NCBI RefSeq assembly: GCF_018860965.1
Contig: NZ_JAHKQF010000018.1
Coordinates: forward strand, 324,683-388,682
Direction of reading: 5' to 3'
Length of the DNA stretch: 64,000 nucleotides
Source: Alteromonas sp. C1M14
GTDB taxonomy: Bacteria > Pseudomonadota > Gammaproteobacteria > Enterobacterales > Alteromonadaceae
Notes under the pieces: generated by a model
Database searches by the model: none
Told to the model about the DNA's origin: nothing
The model's input: only the letters and a program-made list of their open reading frames with translations
Shown here: piece after piece, positions 28,384-37,842 of the stretch
Numbering within the stretch: the first letter of the stretch is position 1
How the letters are laid out: each line of letters opens with the position of its first letter
Made by a program: the position numbers and the translations under genes

Positions 28384-29982
28384 TTAATCGCCATGGTGAG
28401 ATGAAGGGGGAATGAGGGCTTTCACTGTGTCTAGGGAGTCTGCTTCGTCGGCGGGTTTGTCCCACCGAATTCGATGAAAGCGGGGGAATCGCAAAGCCAG
28501 ACCTGATTTATGCCTTGTGGATAGGTGTACGGCATCAAAGGCCACTTCTACCACCAATTTCTTTTGCACTTCTTTGACAGGGCCAAAGCGGCCAACCGTA
28601 TGTCGGCGAACCCAGTTGTCGAGTTTCTTTAAATCTGCATCGGTAAAACCAGAATAGGCTTTACCGATGGGCAGCAGTGTATCGCCTTCCCACGCGCCAA
28701 AGGTAAAATCAGAATAATAGCTCGAGCGTTTTCCGTGCCCGCGCTGGGCATACATAATAACTGCATCCACCAATAGCGGGTCACGTTTCCATTTGTACCA
28801 AATACCCTTTGGTCGCCCTGGAATGTAGTGGCTGTCTTTACGCTTAAGCATAAGCCCTTCGTTTTCTGGCGTCTTACACAGGCTGTGATGAAGGAGGGCT
28901 AATTGTTCGTGGCTAGTCACGTCATAGCATGGACTTAAATGTAAACGGGGGTTGGCCATCTTGGCCATTAGGGACTGCAGTGCGCTTCTTCGCTGAGAAA
29001 GAGGAAGGTGGGACAACGCCTTATTGTCATACTGCAACACATCGTAAACCATCATGGCTGCAGGTAGTGAAGCCATCAGACTGCTAGAAGGGCGTTTTTT
29101 GTTCAATCTTTTTTGCAACTGATTAAAGGTGTCGATTTTCGCACCATGCATCACCAGGAGTTCACCGTCTAAAATACAATGGTGGTCAATGGTATCTAAT
29201 AGGTCAGAAAAGGCGTGGCTAATATCATCACCGGTGCGGCTAAACAGGGCTTTGCCCGACGGTTTCGAGACTAGCTGGACACGAATTCCGTCAAACTTTG
29301 CTTCTACTTGCCAATCCTTTATGACTAACTTTTGCCGTGTTTGCTCATCAAGAGGGTGGGCGAGCATCACAGGATGAAATGTGACCTGGTTAGCAATATC
29401 AGGCTTAGGGCCTGTGCCGTCGAGCCAAGAAAACAAAGTGGAATAAGGCGGGGCAATGCCATGCCATAGGGCTTCGATGTCATTGATAGAAACACCACCG
29501 TAGTTGGCCAGAATGTGTTTCATACTGCGCGCCGATATGCCAACTCGTAACCCACGGGTGCCTAATTTGATTAACGCCCAGCGCTGAGCTGGTGTCATCA
29601 CGTCTAACCATTGCGCTAAAAGGTTGGGTACCTGCTGCTTTTTTGCAACAGCAAACTGATCAACCAGCGTAGCAAGCCCCGGTAACGGCGTCGTCCAAGC
29701 TTTGTTTTCTTCTGGTCGCCATAAATGGGCCACGGTTTCGCTCATTTCCCCTACATAATCGTAACTGAGCGCAAAGAGGGTGGGGTCGGTCCGAGTGAGC
29801 ATGAGCGCTTTTATTGTATTGCGTTTAAAAAAGTCGAATCGAAGCTCTCCGGCTAAAGCCGCGACTGCCCAACCTCGGTCTGGGTCGGGGGTACGGTGCA
29901 AATAATCTTCTATTAAGGTGGCTTTAGCCTTCGTTCCGCGGGTAAAGTAAAGTTGTTCAAGTAGTTCACTAAAGGCCTCCAC
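28384..29982 (-). CDS. ATP-dependent DNA ligase of the ligase-associated repair cluster
   Basis: Encodes 532 residues. A helical DNA-binding domain (about 1-200) precedes the nucleotidyltransferase core with motif I EAKFDGIR (Lys 229 the expected AMP acceptor), DGELLVM (motif III region), EGLMLKRK (IV) and WYKWKRD (V), then an OB domain. It matches the bacterial ATP ligases found next to an Lhr-type helicase, an MBL exonuclease and a PdeM phosphoesterase. The start is GTG, overlapping the exonuclease stop by one base (TAGTG). The host's main NAD-dependent ligase LigA must be elsewhere, so this one is for repair. Confidence 0.92.
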   Translation of the reverse strand: MEAFSELLEQLYFTRGTKAKATLIEDYLHRTPDPDRGWAVAALAGELRFDFFKRNTIKALMLTRTDPTLFALSYDYVGEMSETVAHLWRPEENKAWTTPLPGLATLVDQFAVAKKQQVPNLLAQWLDVMTPAQRWALIKLGTRGLRVGISARSMKHILANYGGVSINDIEALWHGIAPPYSTLFSWLDGTGPKPDIANQVTFHPVMLAHPLDEQTRQKLVIKDWQVEAKFDGIRVQLVSKPSGKALFSRTGDDISHAFSDLLDTIDHHCILDGELLVMHGAKIDTFNQLQKRLNKKRPSSSLMASLPAAMMVYDVLQYDNKALSHLPLSQRRSALQSLMAKMANPRLHLSPCYDVTSHEQLALLHHSLCKTPENEGLMLKRKDSHYIPGRPKGIWYKWKRDPLLVDAVIMYAQRGHGKRSSYYSDFTFGAWEGDTLLPIGKAYSGFTDADLKKLDNWVRRHTVGRFGPVKEVQKKLVVEVAFDAVHLSTRHKSGLALRFPRFHRIRWDKPADEADSLDTVKALIPPSSHHGD

Positions 29983-31007
29983 TACCCATTCTCCTCGTCT
30001 TCTTCATACCCGATAAGAGACAGTGCCTTGGCTTTAAACCCCATACGGGACGCTTGATAAACCAGTGCGTCCTCACGGCCATGGGTTACCCATACTTCTT
30101 GTGGCGACACCTCCTCAAGGGTTTGGATAAGTTCAGGCCAATCGCAATGGTCAGAGATGATCAACGGTAAATCCACTTGTCGCTGTTTGGCGCGGGCTCT
30201 AATTTGCATCCATCCAGAGGCTAACACGGTTCGTGTATCGGGGAGCTTTCGTGACCACCTATCATTGAGGGCTGAAGGGGGCGCTAAGACAATTTCCCCG
30301 GTCAAGGTTTGTTTGTCTATTACGTCATTTACCAGAATTAACTCGCCAAGTTCGAGGCCTTCATCTGCATACAATTTGCATAGTTTTTCCAATGCGCCAT
30401 GGATATAAATCGGTTTGTGGTAGCCGGCCTGACGAAGTGCAATGATAACCCGCTGGCATTTACCTAGTGCGTAGGTGCCCACCAGATGGCAGTTATGGGA
30501 AAACACCCGTAGTGAGGTCAGCAGTTTTTGAATCTCTTGCTCAATGGGCGGGTGGGTAAATACGGGTAACCCAAACGTGGCTTCAGTAATAAAAACATCG
30601 CAGGGGATCACCTCAAAAGGAGGGCAGGTTGGGTCGTCTCGTCGTTTATAGTCTCCAGAAATCACCAATCGCGTGTTTCGATAAACAAGCAATACTTGGC
30701 AGGAGCCCAAAATATGACCGGCAGGGTAGAGTGTGAGTAAAACGGGATCATGCTCGTCCCCTAGCACTACCGACTCGCCCATCCTAAGAGGTAGGGGCGA
30801 TACCGCCATGTCTTCACCGTAACGTGTGGTCATTATCTTTAAAGTAAGGGCGGAAGCGTAGACACATTGGTGCCCCGACCTAGCATGATCGCCGTGACCA
30901 TGGGTCACCACCGCGCGGGTTACCGGCAGCATGGGGTCGATGTATAGGTTGGCAGGGCGGCAAAATAGGCCAGCTTCTTCCACGGACATCCAGTGTTCAG
31001 GGTGCAA
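29982..31007 (-). CDS. Ligase-associated MBL-fold DNA exonuclease
   Basis: Encodes 341 residues of the metallo-beta-lactamase/beta-CASP nuclease type. Metal ligands are seen in VVTHGHGDHARSG (H36, H38, D40, H41), PAGHILGSC, ISGDYKRRDD and ISDHCDWPE. Family members in this gene cluster are reported exonucleases for the repair set. Start is TTG with GGAG 7 bases upstream. It is coupled to the downstream ligase gene and divergent from the Lhr-type helicase gene, with 115 bases between starts for two promoters. Confidence 0.9.
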   Translation of the reverse strand: MHPEHWMSVEEAGLFCRPANLYIDPMLPVTRAVVTHGHGDHARSGHQCVYASALTLKIMTTRYGEDMAVSPLPLRMGESVVLGDEHDPVLLTLYPAGHILGSCQVLLVYRNTRLVISGDYKRRDDPTCPPFEVIPCDVFITEATFGLPVFTHPPIEQEIQKLLTSLRVFSHNCHLVGTYALGKCQRVIIALRQAGYHKPIYIHGALEKLCKLYADEGLELGELILVNDVIDKQTLTGEIVLAPPSALNDRWSRKLPDTRTVLASGWMQIRARAKQRQVDLPLIISDHCDWPELIQTLEEVSPQEVWVTHGREDALVYQASRMGFKAKALSLIGYEEDEENG

Positions 31008-31122
31008 AATAAACTCCTGCGGTTAGGTCTATCTTAGTACGTATAAATGGCTGAAAAAGATGTGGATTTACCAGCAAAAAGTAAACTGAACGGGCTACAA
31101 CCGCGTATTGGTTTAGCAAAAG

Positions 31123-33582
31123 ATGGATACTATGGCCAAACGATTTCCCAACCTTTTCTACCGATGGTTTAAACAACAGGGCTGGACACTGCGTGCCTAT
31201 CAACGGGAAATGCTGTCTGCCGTGTCTAGCCATCGATCCACGTTATTGGTCGCGCCCACCGGTGCGGGTAAAACGTTGTCTGGTTTTTTGCCGTCACTGG
31301 CCGATTTATACAAACATCCCCGTAGCGGGTTACATACCCTGTATATTTCGCCGCTAAAAGCCCTGACTAACGATATTCATCGTAATCTGACCACACCGGT
31401 CGCCGAGATGTCGTTACCCATTTCAATAGAAACTCGCACCGGTGATACTTCGTCCTATAAACGTCAGCGACAACGTAAAAAGCCACCTAATATTTTGCTC
31501 ACCACCCCAGAATCATTAATGCTGTTATTGTCCTACAGTGACGGGGCGACGTTTTTCAAAAACCTACATTCGGTGATAATTGACGAAGTGCACAGCCTGG
31601 TGGGGAATAAACGGGGCGATTTCACTGCACTGGCACTAGCGCGATTAAACGAGATAGCCCCGCAACATCGACGCATTGGTTTGTCCGCGACGGTGGCGGA
31701 CCCAAAAGGCATAAGTCGTTGGTTAGGAGTAACCGGAGAGCCTGCTCAGGTTGTACATGTGCCCCAGATAACTCAACCGGACGTTACCCTGTTGGCACCT
31801 ACCCAGCGCATGCCATTTGGCGGGTTTATGGCCGGCTATGCAATGGAAGCGGTGTATCAAGCGATCAAGAAAACCAAGACGGCGTTGGTGTTCGTCAACA
31901 CCAGAGCACAGGCCGAACGGGTCTTTCAGATGTTATGGGAACAAAATCGTGATGGTCTGGCTATTGCGCTTTATCATGGTGCCTTGGCAAAAGAGCAGCG
32001 GCGAAAGACCGAAGCGCTAATGGCAGAAAATAAGCTGAGGGCCATAGTAAGTACATCAGCGCTAGAGCTCGGTATCGATTGGGGCAATATTGACCTTGTT
32101 ATTCAAGTAGGAGCGCCAAAAGGAATTAGCCGCTTGTTACAACGTATTGGACGAGCGAACCACCGACTCGATGAGCCTAGTCAAGCGTTGTTAGTGCCAG
32201 CAAACCGCTTTGAGGCCATTGAATGTAAGGCTGCCATTGAGGCCATTGCCAAAGGTAAGCTGGATGCTGAGACCTTAACCCCAGGCGCGCTGGATGTGCT
32301 GCCTCAGTTTATCGTCAATTGTGTGTGCAGTGGGCCTACCACACGTGACCAAGTGTATGAACAGGTAGTGAACGCACCACCTTACCAAGATGTGACTAAA
32401 GCGGAGTTTGACCGACTGTGGCGGTTTGCCGCAAATGGTGGTGAGGCGCTTAACGGATACGGTCGATTTTTGCGTATGACCGTTGATGAAGGGGGCTTTT
32501 TTCGTCCAGCGTCACAGCGGGTAATACAGCGTCACCGGCAGAATATAGGCACTATTGTTGAAGCCGGACGGCTAAAAGTGAAACGGATAACCCGGGGGAA
32601 CCGAGGCACCATCGTTGGCGATGTGGATGAGTATTTTGCCCAGCAACTTGTGCCTGGCGACACCTTCTTATTTGCCGGTGAAGTGCTCAAATTTGAAGCG
32701 ATTCGTGATATGCAATTGCATGGCAAGCCCGCTAAGTCAAAGGATCCTAAAATTCCTCGTTACACGGGCGGGCAGTTGTCGCTGTCCACTTTTCTTGCCG
32801 ATGAAGTTAGGGGGATTTTGAAAAATCCCAATAGCTGGGCGACATTGCCATTGCAGGTGCAACAATGGTTGCAGTTACAGCGTGCTTTTTCGACTTTACC
32901 TTCCAATGATAATATTTTGGTAGAGCAGTTTCCCTATCGCAAAGCCAATCAGGTGTTGTTTTATACATTTGAAGGGCGCAAGGCAAATCAAACCCTCGGC
33001 ATGCTGATGACCCGGCGGATGGAGAAAAAAGGGCTCAAACCCCTAAGCTTTTCTGCTACCGATTATGGGCTGTCTGTGGCGATGCTCGAAACCCTCGATA
33101 AACGGATGCTCAACACCCTGTTTCAGCCTGATATTTTAGGTGATGAATTGGAAGACTGGATGCTACACGCGCCCATGTTAAAACGTTCTTTTAGACAAGT
33201 CGCCGTGGTGAGTGGATTAACCGAGCAGCGTTACCATAGCCGCAGTAAAACCATGAAGCAGATCACGTTTTCCACCGATTTGATTTACGACACCTTACGG
33301 GAGCATGATCCTGACCATATTCTGTTAACGGTTACGCGCATGGACGCCGAAAGGGAGTTATTGGATCTTAGGCGGTTAGCTGACATGCTGATCCGCTTTC
33401 ATGACAAGTTAGTGTTTCAGGACTTACCAAAGGTTTCTCCTTTGGCTATCCCTATGGTGCAGGCTTTAGGTAGTGAATCTATTACAGGAGCAGGGGCCCA
33501 TGAATTGATCGCCCAGGCCGAATTATATAAAGAAGCAGAAAGTATGCTCGATGAGGTGAGGGCATTGTTAGGTGGCGATTAA
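31123..33582 (+). CDS. Lhr-Core type DEXH helicase, ligase-associated
   Basis: Encodes 819 residues of the short Lhr family. Motif I APTGAGKTLSGFLPS (about residues 44-58), motif II IIDEVHSLVG (DEVH), motif III SATV, and motif VI QRIGRANHR are intact, followed by the winged-helix and Lhr-core domain. Lhr-Core enzymes are 3'-5' translocases. It overlaps pdeM by 11 bases. Start could be ATG 31123 or ATG 31132; neither has a strong SD. With the ligase, exonuclease and PdeM it forms a known four-protein DNA repair cluster. Confidence 0.92.
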   Translation: MDTMAKRFPNLFYRWFKQQGWTLRAYQREMLSAVSSHRSTLLVAPTGAGKTLSGFLPSLADLYKHPRSGLHTLYISPLKALTNDIHRNLTTPVAEMSLPISIETRTGDTSSYKRQRQRKKPPNILLTTPESLMLLLSYSDGATFFKNLHSVIIDEVHSLVGNKRGDFTALALARLNEIAPQHRRIGLSATVADPKGISRWLGVTGEPAQVVHVPQITQPDVTLLAPTQRMPFGGFMAGYAMEAVYQAIKKTKTALVFVNTRAQAERVFQMLWEQNRDGLAIALYHGALAKEQRRKTEALMAENKLRAIVSTSALELGIDWGNIDLVIQVGAPKGISRLLQRIGRANHRLDEPSQALLVPANRFEAIECKAAIEAIAKGKLDAETLTPGALDVLPQFIVNCVCSGPTTRDQVYEQVVNAPPYQDVTKAEFDRLWRFAANGGEALNGYGRFLRMTVDEGGFFRPASQRVIQRHRQNIGTIVEAGRLKVKRITRGNRGTIVGDVDEYFAQQLVPGDTFLFAGEVLKFEAIRDMQLHGKPAKSKDPKIPRYTGGQLSLSTFLADEVRGILKNPNSWATLPLQVQQWLQLQRAFSTLPSNDNILVEQFPYRKANQVLFYTFEGRKANQTLGMLMTRRMEKKGLKPLSFSATDYGLSVAMLETLDKRMLNTLFQPDILGDELEDWMLHAPMLKRSFRQVAVVSGLTEQRYHSRSKTMKQITFSTDLIYDTLREHDPDHILLTVTRMDAERELLDLRRLADMLIRFHDKLVFQDLPKVSPLAIPMVQALGSESITGAGAHELIAQAELYKEAESMLDEVRALLGGD

Positions 33583-34276
33583 TCAGGCAATACTGACACA
33601 ACTTGTAACACGCAAGCAGGTAACAGCGATCCAGTTTGGGGGGCAGATCGCATTGCTTGATAGTCGCGGGATCCTCTATTTTCCTGCCTTCGACTCGCTG
33701 GTGGTATCCGATCTACACTTCGAAAAAGCCAGTTATCTCGCCGCGTATGCCAATCCTGTGGCTCAGCTTGATACCCGAGCTACCTTAAAACGATTGGCCG
33801 CCGTGCTAGGTCAATATCAACCCTCAGAAGTCATATGTTTAGGAGACAGTTTCCATGATGCCCATGGTTACAATCGGATGTTGGCGGAAGATAAAGCCAA
33901 TTTGGCCCAATTGGTAACAGGGTGCAGTCGATGGTGTTGGGTTTTAGGCAATCATGATCCTGCAATTCCTGTTGCTGCAGGAGGAGAACAGACAATGGCT
34001 GTGCATCGTCAAGATATGGTATTTCAGCACGAACCTGAAAACGACGAAACCAGTTTTCAAGTGGTTGGCCACTTTCATCCGAAAAGTCACCTTACGGTTG
34101 CCTCACGCCGGTATCAGGGGAAATGCTTTGTGCACAATGGCCACACCCTGATCATGCCGGCATTTGGCCAATACACCGGCGGCTTAAGTATTGATAGTGA
34201 GGTAATTAAAAACCTTATCAACCCGGTTAGCCGGCACGTTTACTTGATATATCAAGATCGTATTTATCAGGTTTAA
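33572..34276 (+). CDS. pdeM: Ligase-associated metallophosphoesterase PdeM
   Basis: Encodes 234 residues of the calcineurin-like phosphoesterase fold. Metal-binding motifs: VVSDLHFEKA (about residues 43-52), LGDSFHD, LGNHDP and GHFHPKS. Homologues are manganese-dependent DNA endonucleases/phosphodiesterases in the Lhr-ligase cluster. The start GTG overlaps the end of the helicase gene, so translation is coupled. Converges on aguB; an inverted repeat GCTGGCG / CGCCAGC (34285-34308) lies at the junction but has no T-run. Confidence 0.9.
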   Translation: MAINQAILTQLVTRKQVTAIQFGGQIALLDSRGILYFPAFDSLVVSDLHFEKASYLAAYANPVAQLDTRATLKRLAAVLGQYQPSEVICLGDSFHDAHGYNRMLAEDKANLAQLVTGCSRWCWVLGNHDPAIPVAAGGEQTMAVHRQDMVFQHEPENDETSFQVVGHFHPKSHLTVASRRYQGKCFVHNGHTLIMPAFGQYTGGLSIDSEVIKNLINPVSRHVYLIYQDRIYQV

Positions 34277-34294
34277 CCCAAAGGGCTGGCGATA

Positions 34295-35188
34295 TTAGTC
34301 CCGCCAGCGTTTAGTGAGTTCGTCATAGGCATCTATACGGCGGTCACGGAAATACGGCCAAATACGTTTGATTTGTTCGGTTCTTTGCATATCCAATTCT
34401 ACCCAGAGAGTTTCTTCTTTATCCGCCGACGCTTTGGCCAGTATTTCACCCTGAGGACCGGCAATAAAACTCTGACCCCAAAATTGGATACCAGGATCTC
34501 CCTTTACCGGTGAGGCTTCAAAACCAGTTCGATTAGCAACCACCACGGGCACCGAGTTTGCCACTGCATGGGAGCGTTGAATGGTTTGCCAAGCGTCGTG
34601 CTGACGCAGTTGCTCTGCATCACAATCGTTTTTGTCCCAGCCAATGGCGGTGGGATAAAATAAAATGTCAGCGCCGGCCATGGCCATTAATCGGGCAGCC
34701 TCGGGGTACCACTGATCCCAGCACACTAACACGCCTAGTTTGCCGACACTGGTTTCAATGGGTTCGAAACCCGTATCGCCGGGAGTAAAATAGAATTTTT
34801 CATAGAAACCAGGATCATCTGGAATATGCATTTTTCGATACTGGCCGGCAATGTGTTCGCTACGGTCAAATACCACGGCGGTATTATGGTAAAGACCCGA
34901 CCCCCGCTTTTCGAATAGAGACGTGATCAGCACGATATTGTGTTTTGCCGCTAATGCGCCAAAAAAAGCAGTGGCTGCACCGGGAATAGGCTCCGCAAGA
35001 TCAAAGGCATCGGTATCTTCTTGTTGACAGAAATACAAGGTACTGTGCAGTTCCTGAAGTAAAATACATTCACAGCCCTTTGCCGCTAAATCGGCGATCT
35101 GTTTGGCACTGTTTTCCCAGTTAGTCTTTTTATTGTTGTCGGCTACAGATTGCTGGACTATGCCGACCTTAAGAGATTTACGAGACAT
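34295..35188 (-). CDS. aguB: N-carbamoylputrescine amidase
   Basis: Encodes 297 residues of the nitrilase superfamily, converting N-carbamoylputrescine to putrescine. The Glu-Lys-Cys triad is visible: Glu in ILLQELHSTLYF, Lys in YRKMHIPDDP, Cys in LVCWDQWYPEAARLMA. The PDDPGFYEKFYF segment is typical of AguB. ATG with AAGGAG 9 bases upstream; it overlaps the end of aguA by 11 bases, forming an aguA-aguB operon on the minus strand. Confidence 0.95.
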   Translation of the reverse strand: MSRKSLKVGIVQQSVADNNKKTNWENSAKQIADLAAKGCECILLQELHSTLYFCQQEDTDAFDLAEPIPGAATAFFGALAAKHNIVLITSLFEKRGSGLYHNTAVVFDRSEHIAGQYRKMHIPDDPGFYEKFYFTPGDTGFEPIETSVGKLGVLVCWDQWYPEAARLMAMAGADILFYPTAIGWDKNDCDAEQLRQHDAWQTIQRSHAVANSVPVVVANRTGFEASPVKGDPGIQFWGQSFIAGPQGEILAKASADKEETLWVELDMQRTEQIKRIWPYFRDRRIDAYDELTKRWRD

Positions 35189-36245
35189 AAGTTGTCACTC
35201 CTTTATTGAGTTGGGATAGTACCTCAGGACGCAAGGTGTGTTGGGGAATTTGCATCGAGATGCAGTGCAAACTACCGAATTGGCGTATCAGTGTCGCGCA
35301 ATTGACCGCCACTATAGTATGTGATGGGAAGGCATCGGTGATCACCCTTATTGCCTCTTTATCTTCATTCACGCCATAAACGGGAAATAACACCCTTTGA
35401 TTACAAATTAAGAAGTTAGCGTAGGACGCCGGAAGTCGTTCACCAGCGTCATTGTCGATATGGGGTAAGGGCAAGCGAAATTGCTTGTGATCGGGTAAGT
35501 AAGCGGCACATTCTTCACATAAGGCTGATAAGCTTGCATAGTGACTGTCATCAGGGCGATTATCAGCCCCTTGAATAACTAAGCCGCCATCAGGGGTAAA
35601 GCGCACCAAGGTATCAATGTGTCCATCGGTATCGTCGCCTTCAAGATGGCCGTGCTGGAAAACCGTTGCCTGCTGGCAGCCCAGTGCATTTTTTAAGGTA
35701 TCCACAGAAACGTGCAACGGCATGGTTTTATTTCTACCGGGATTCAGTAGGCATTGAGCTGTGGTGAGCAGGTGGCCCTGGTCATCGATTTCCAACGCGC
35801 CGCCTTCTGCCACCATTTCTATGGTACGTAGCGGAAGCGCGCAAAGCTCTGCCAGGTAGCGCTGATTTACTTGGTTGTCCTGCTGCGCGTCAAATTTTCC
35901 TCCCCAGCCGTTAAAGGTAAACTCCACCGGTTGCCGGTGCGGATGAGTGGGGCTTTTACAGGTTAAAAAAGCAAAATCTCGGGCCCAGGTATCATTGTAC
36001 TGGGCTGGGACAATCAACACCCTAGCATCTGGCGACAGCCGTGGCGTTAGCGTCGCTATATCCTCTTGTAGACACAACAATATCACGCCGGCGTCGGCGT
36101 CATTTATCTGTTCTATTAGCGACAGATAGGTCTGGCGCGTGTCTTCTAACCAAGGCGCCCAGTCAGTATGAGCATGGGGCCAAGCGAGAATAACCGCATC
36201 AAGGGGTTCCCACTCGGCAAGAAGGCAAGCTTTAAGGTTCGACAT
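35178..36245 (-). CDS. aguA: Agmatine deiminase
   Basis: Encodes about 355 residues of the guanidino-modifying superfamily, hydrolysing agmatine to N-carbamoylputrescine and ammonia. EWEPLDAVILAWPH near the N terminus, NDTWARDFAF, EGGALEIDDQGHLL, the His in GHLEGDDTDGHIDT and the C-terminal nucleophile in GSLHCISMQIPQH are conserved. Start taken as ATG 36245; ATG 36260 is also in frame. A good promoter lies just upstream. Together with aguB it makes putrescine from arginine-derived agmatine. Confidence 0.94.
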   Translation of the reverse strand: MSNLKACLLAEWEPLDAVILAWPHAHTDWAPWLEDTRQTYLSLIEQINDADAGVILLCLQEDIATLTPRLSPDARVLIVPAQYNDTWARDFAFLTCKSPTHPHRQPVEFTFNGWGGKFDAQQDNQVNQRYLAELCALPLRTIEMVAEGGALEIDDQGHLLTTAQCLLNPGRNKTMPLHVSVDTLKNALGCQQATVFQHGHLEGDDTDGHIDTLVRFTPDGGLVIQGADNRPDDSHYASLSALCEECAAYLPDHKQFRLPLPHIDNDAGERLPASYANFLICNQRVLFPVYGVNEDKEAIRVITDAFPSHTIVAVNCATLIRQFGSLHCISMQIPQHTLRPEVLSQLNKGVTTYVS

Positions 36246-36281
36246 GAAAGTATCCAGCATAAGAGGTTGAAAGCCGGGGCA

Positions 36282-36310
36282 AGTATATCCTTTCCACTTT
36301 TACACACCAA
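36282..36310 (-). promoter_or_regulatory. Sigma70-type promoter of aguA-aguB
   Basis: On the minus strand TTGGTG (36310-36305), a 17-base spacer and TATACT (36287-36282) stand 37 bases before the chosen aguA start. The pair fits the consensus closely. Confidence 0.7.
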
Positions 36311-36325
36311 TACTCAACGTATTTT

Positions 36326-37039
36326 TTAGCTGAATTTGAGGTGACGCCCACCATTGACCTGTAATGTTTCTCCGGTCACATACGTGTTATTGAGCAAATA
36401 GTTCACCCCTTCCACCGCCGCTACCGCGCCGGGTTCACAAGCCATGAGTGATTTTTCTAATGCCTTCGCTTTGTAGGAGTCGTCATCAGTATCGTTAAAC
36501 ATGAGTAAGGCTGGTGCGATGGTGTTCACCTTGACTGAAGGGGCCAGCAGTTTGGCAAAAGACAGGGTGAGATTGTGCAATGCCGCTTTGCTAGCAGCGT
36601 ACGCAATGTGTTTTTCGCTGCCTGTGTCTTGAACAAAATCGGTTATATGAATGATATCTGCCACCGTGGTGTCTCTTGTAAGCAGATCTTTTAGCCCCAT
36701 ATTCAGAAGATACGGTGCCTTAGCGTGTATCTGCATCATTGAATCAAACAAAGTGCTGTAGTCGGTGGTGTGCTTTTCTGAATCCCATAACGATGCATTG
36801 TGGATAATCCCTCTTAATGTGTGTGTATGAGATTTAATCGTTTCAATGCATCGCTTAACGCCCAGGTCAGTGCTAAAATCAGCCTGAATAGTTATCGCAC
36901 CTGCGTCTCTTAATGTGTCAACTGCCGCTTTGTGAGTGCGGTATGTTATAATGACCGAGTAGCCTTTGTTTAACAGGTCGGTGGCGATGGCAAGACCCAC
37001 TCGTTGGGAAGCGCCCGTTATCAGCACAGGGTTAGACAA
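36326..37039 (-). CDS. folM: Dihydromonapterin reductase FolM (short-chain dehydrogenase)
   Basis: Encodes 237 residues of the SDR fold. The N-terminal LITGASQRVGLAIATDLL (Rossmann motif), VIITYRTHKAAVD, IQADFSTD and HNASLW, and the active-site YAASKAALHNLTLSFAKLLAP (Tyr-x3-Lys) match E. coli FolM, which reduces dihydromonapterin and dihydrofolate. I start it at TTG 37039, which has AAGGAG 6 bases upstream; the open frame continues 330 bases further, but that part overlaps folE on the other strand and does not match the family. Divergent from folE, so both pterin genes share a control region. Confidence 0.92.
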   Translation of the reverse strand: MSNPVLITGASQRVGLAIATDLLNKGYSVIITYRTHKAAVDTLRDAGAITIQADFSTDLGVKRCIETIKSHTHTLRGIIHNASLWDSEKHTTDYSTLFDSMMQIHAKAPYLLNMGLKDLLTRDTTVADIIHITDFVQDTGSEKHIAYAASKAALHNLTLSFAKLLAPSVKVNTIAPALLMFNDTDDDSYKAKALEKSLMACEPGAVAAVEGVNYLLNNTYVTGETLQVNGGRHLKFS

Positions 37040-37076
37040 AGCGAACTCCTTAAGTTGTGTAGTTAATAAAGTTAAT

Positions 37077-37097
37077 AATATCTGATTTACAGATATT
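37077..37097. promoter_or_regulatory. Perfect inverted repeat between folM and folE
   Basis: AATATCTG and CAGATATT flank a 5-base centre, between the divergent folM and folE start codons (38 and 22 bases away). It could be an operator for a common regulator or part of overlapping promoters. No regulator is identified. Confidence 0.5.
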
Positions 37098-37118
37098 AGG
37101 TGGTTTCGGAATATAGCA

Positions 37119-37805
37119 ATGTTATCAAATGAAGCGGTAGTAGTACGTGAGGTTATAGAGCCTGGTTTGTCTCCATCGGCAGCCCAAGTAAGAGCTGCGT
37201 TGGAAGAAAAAGGCCTAGAAACCCCTATGGTTCGTAATGGCCTGACAGACGACGAAAAGCGTTCACGGATTGAAGCTGCAATGACAGACATCATGGATAC
37301 ATTGGGCCTAGATCGTAGCGACGACAGTTTGGCCGATACCCCTGCGCGTATTGCTAAGATGTACGTCAATGAGATTTTCGGTGGGCTGGATTACCGAAAC
37401 TTCCCTAAAATTACGGTCATTGAGAATAAAATGAAACTCAATCAACCGGTTCAGGTGTCAGATATTAGTCTTACCAGTACCTGTGAGCATCATTTTGTAA
37501 CCATCGATGGTACGGCGTCGGTGTCGTATATCCCGAAAGACACGGTAATTGGTTTATCGAAATTAAATCGCTTGGTAAGTTTTTTTGCTCAGCGCCCGCA
37601 AGTACAAGAGCGTTTAACTCAACAGGTACTGGTGGCGATTCAAACCTTGGCGGGAACCGACGATGTTGCCGTATGCATTAACGCCACGCACTATTGTGTG
37701 AAGGCCCGTGGGATCCGCGATACAAACTCTTATACCCGAACCTCGGCACTGGGTGGTCAATTTGCTAGCGATGCAATATTGAGGCAGGAATTCTTTCAGG
37801 GCTAG
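37119..37805 (+). CDS. folE: GTP cyclohydrolase I
   Basis: Encodes 228 residues (E. coli 222) that convert GTP to dihydroneopterin triphosphate, the first step of folate and monapterin synthesis. It has [20 protein letters not shown], the zinc-binding [12 protein letters not shown] (about residues 120-131) and [13 protein letters not shown] (zinc Cys), and [15 protein letters not shown]. The paired folM makes tetrahydromonapterin from the product line. The stop codon is inside the terminator hairpin that follows. Confidence 0.97.
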   Translation: MLSNEAVVVREVIEPGLSPSAAQVRAALEEKGLETPMVRNGLTDDEKRSRIEAAMTDIMDTLGLDRSDDSLADTPARIAKMYVNEIFGGLDYRNFPKITVIENKMKLNQPVQVSDISLTSTCEHHFVTIDGTASVSYIPKDTVIGLSKLNRLVSFFAQRPQVQERLTQQVLVAIQTLAGTDDVAVCINATHYCVKARGIRDTNSYTRTSALGGQFASDAILRQEFFQG

Positions 37806-37818
37806 TATTAGCCCTTTT
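37799..37818 (+). terminator. Terminator at the folE stop
   Basis: Stem GGGCTA / TAGCCC with a 4-base loop, followed by TTTT. The folE stop codon (37803-37805) straddles stem and loop. A second inverted repeat CACGCTGA / TCAGCGTG (37825-37850) covers the end of the converging zinc-ribbon gene but lacks a T-run. Confidence 0.75.
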
Positions 37819-37842
37819 CGTTCACACGCTGAGCACAAACTG

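Noticed and set aside
37040..37369. N-terminal extension of folM over folE
   Set aside because: It overlaps the folE coding region on the opposite strand and lacks family similarity; a TTG with a strong SD gives the normal FolM length.
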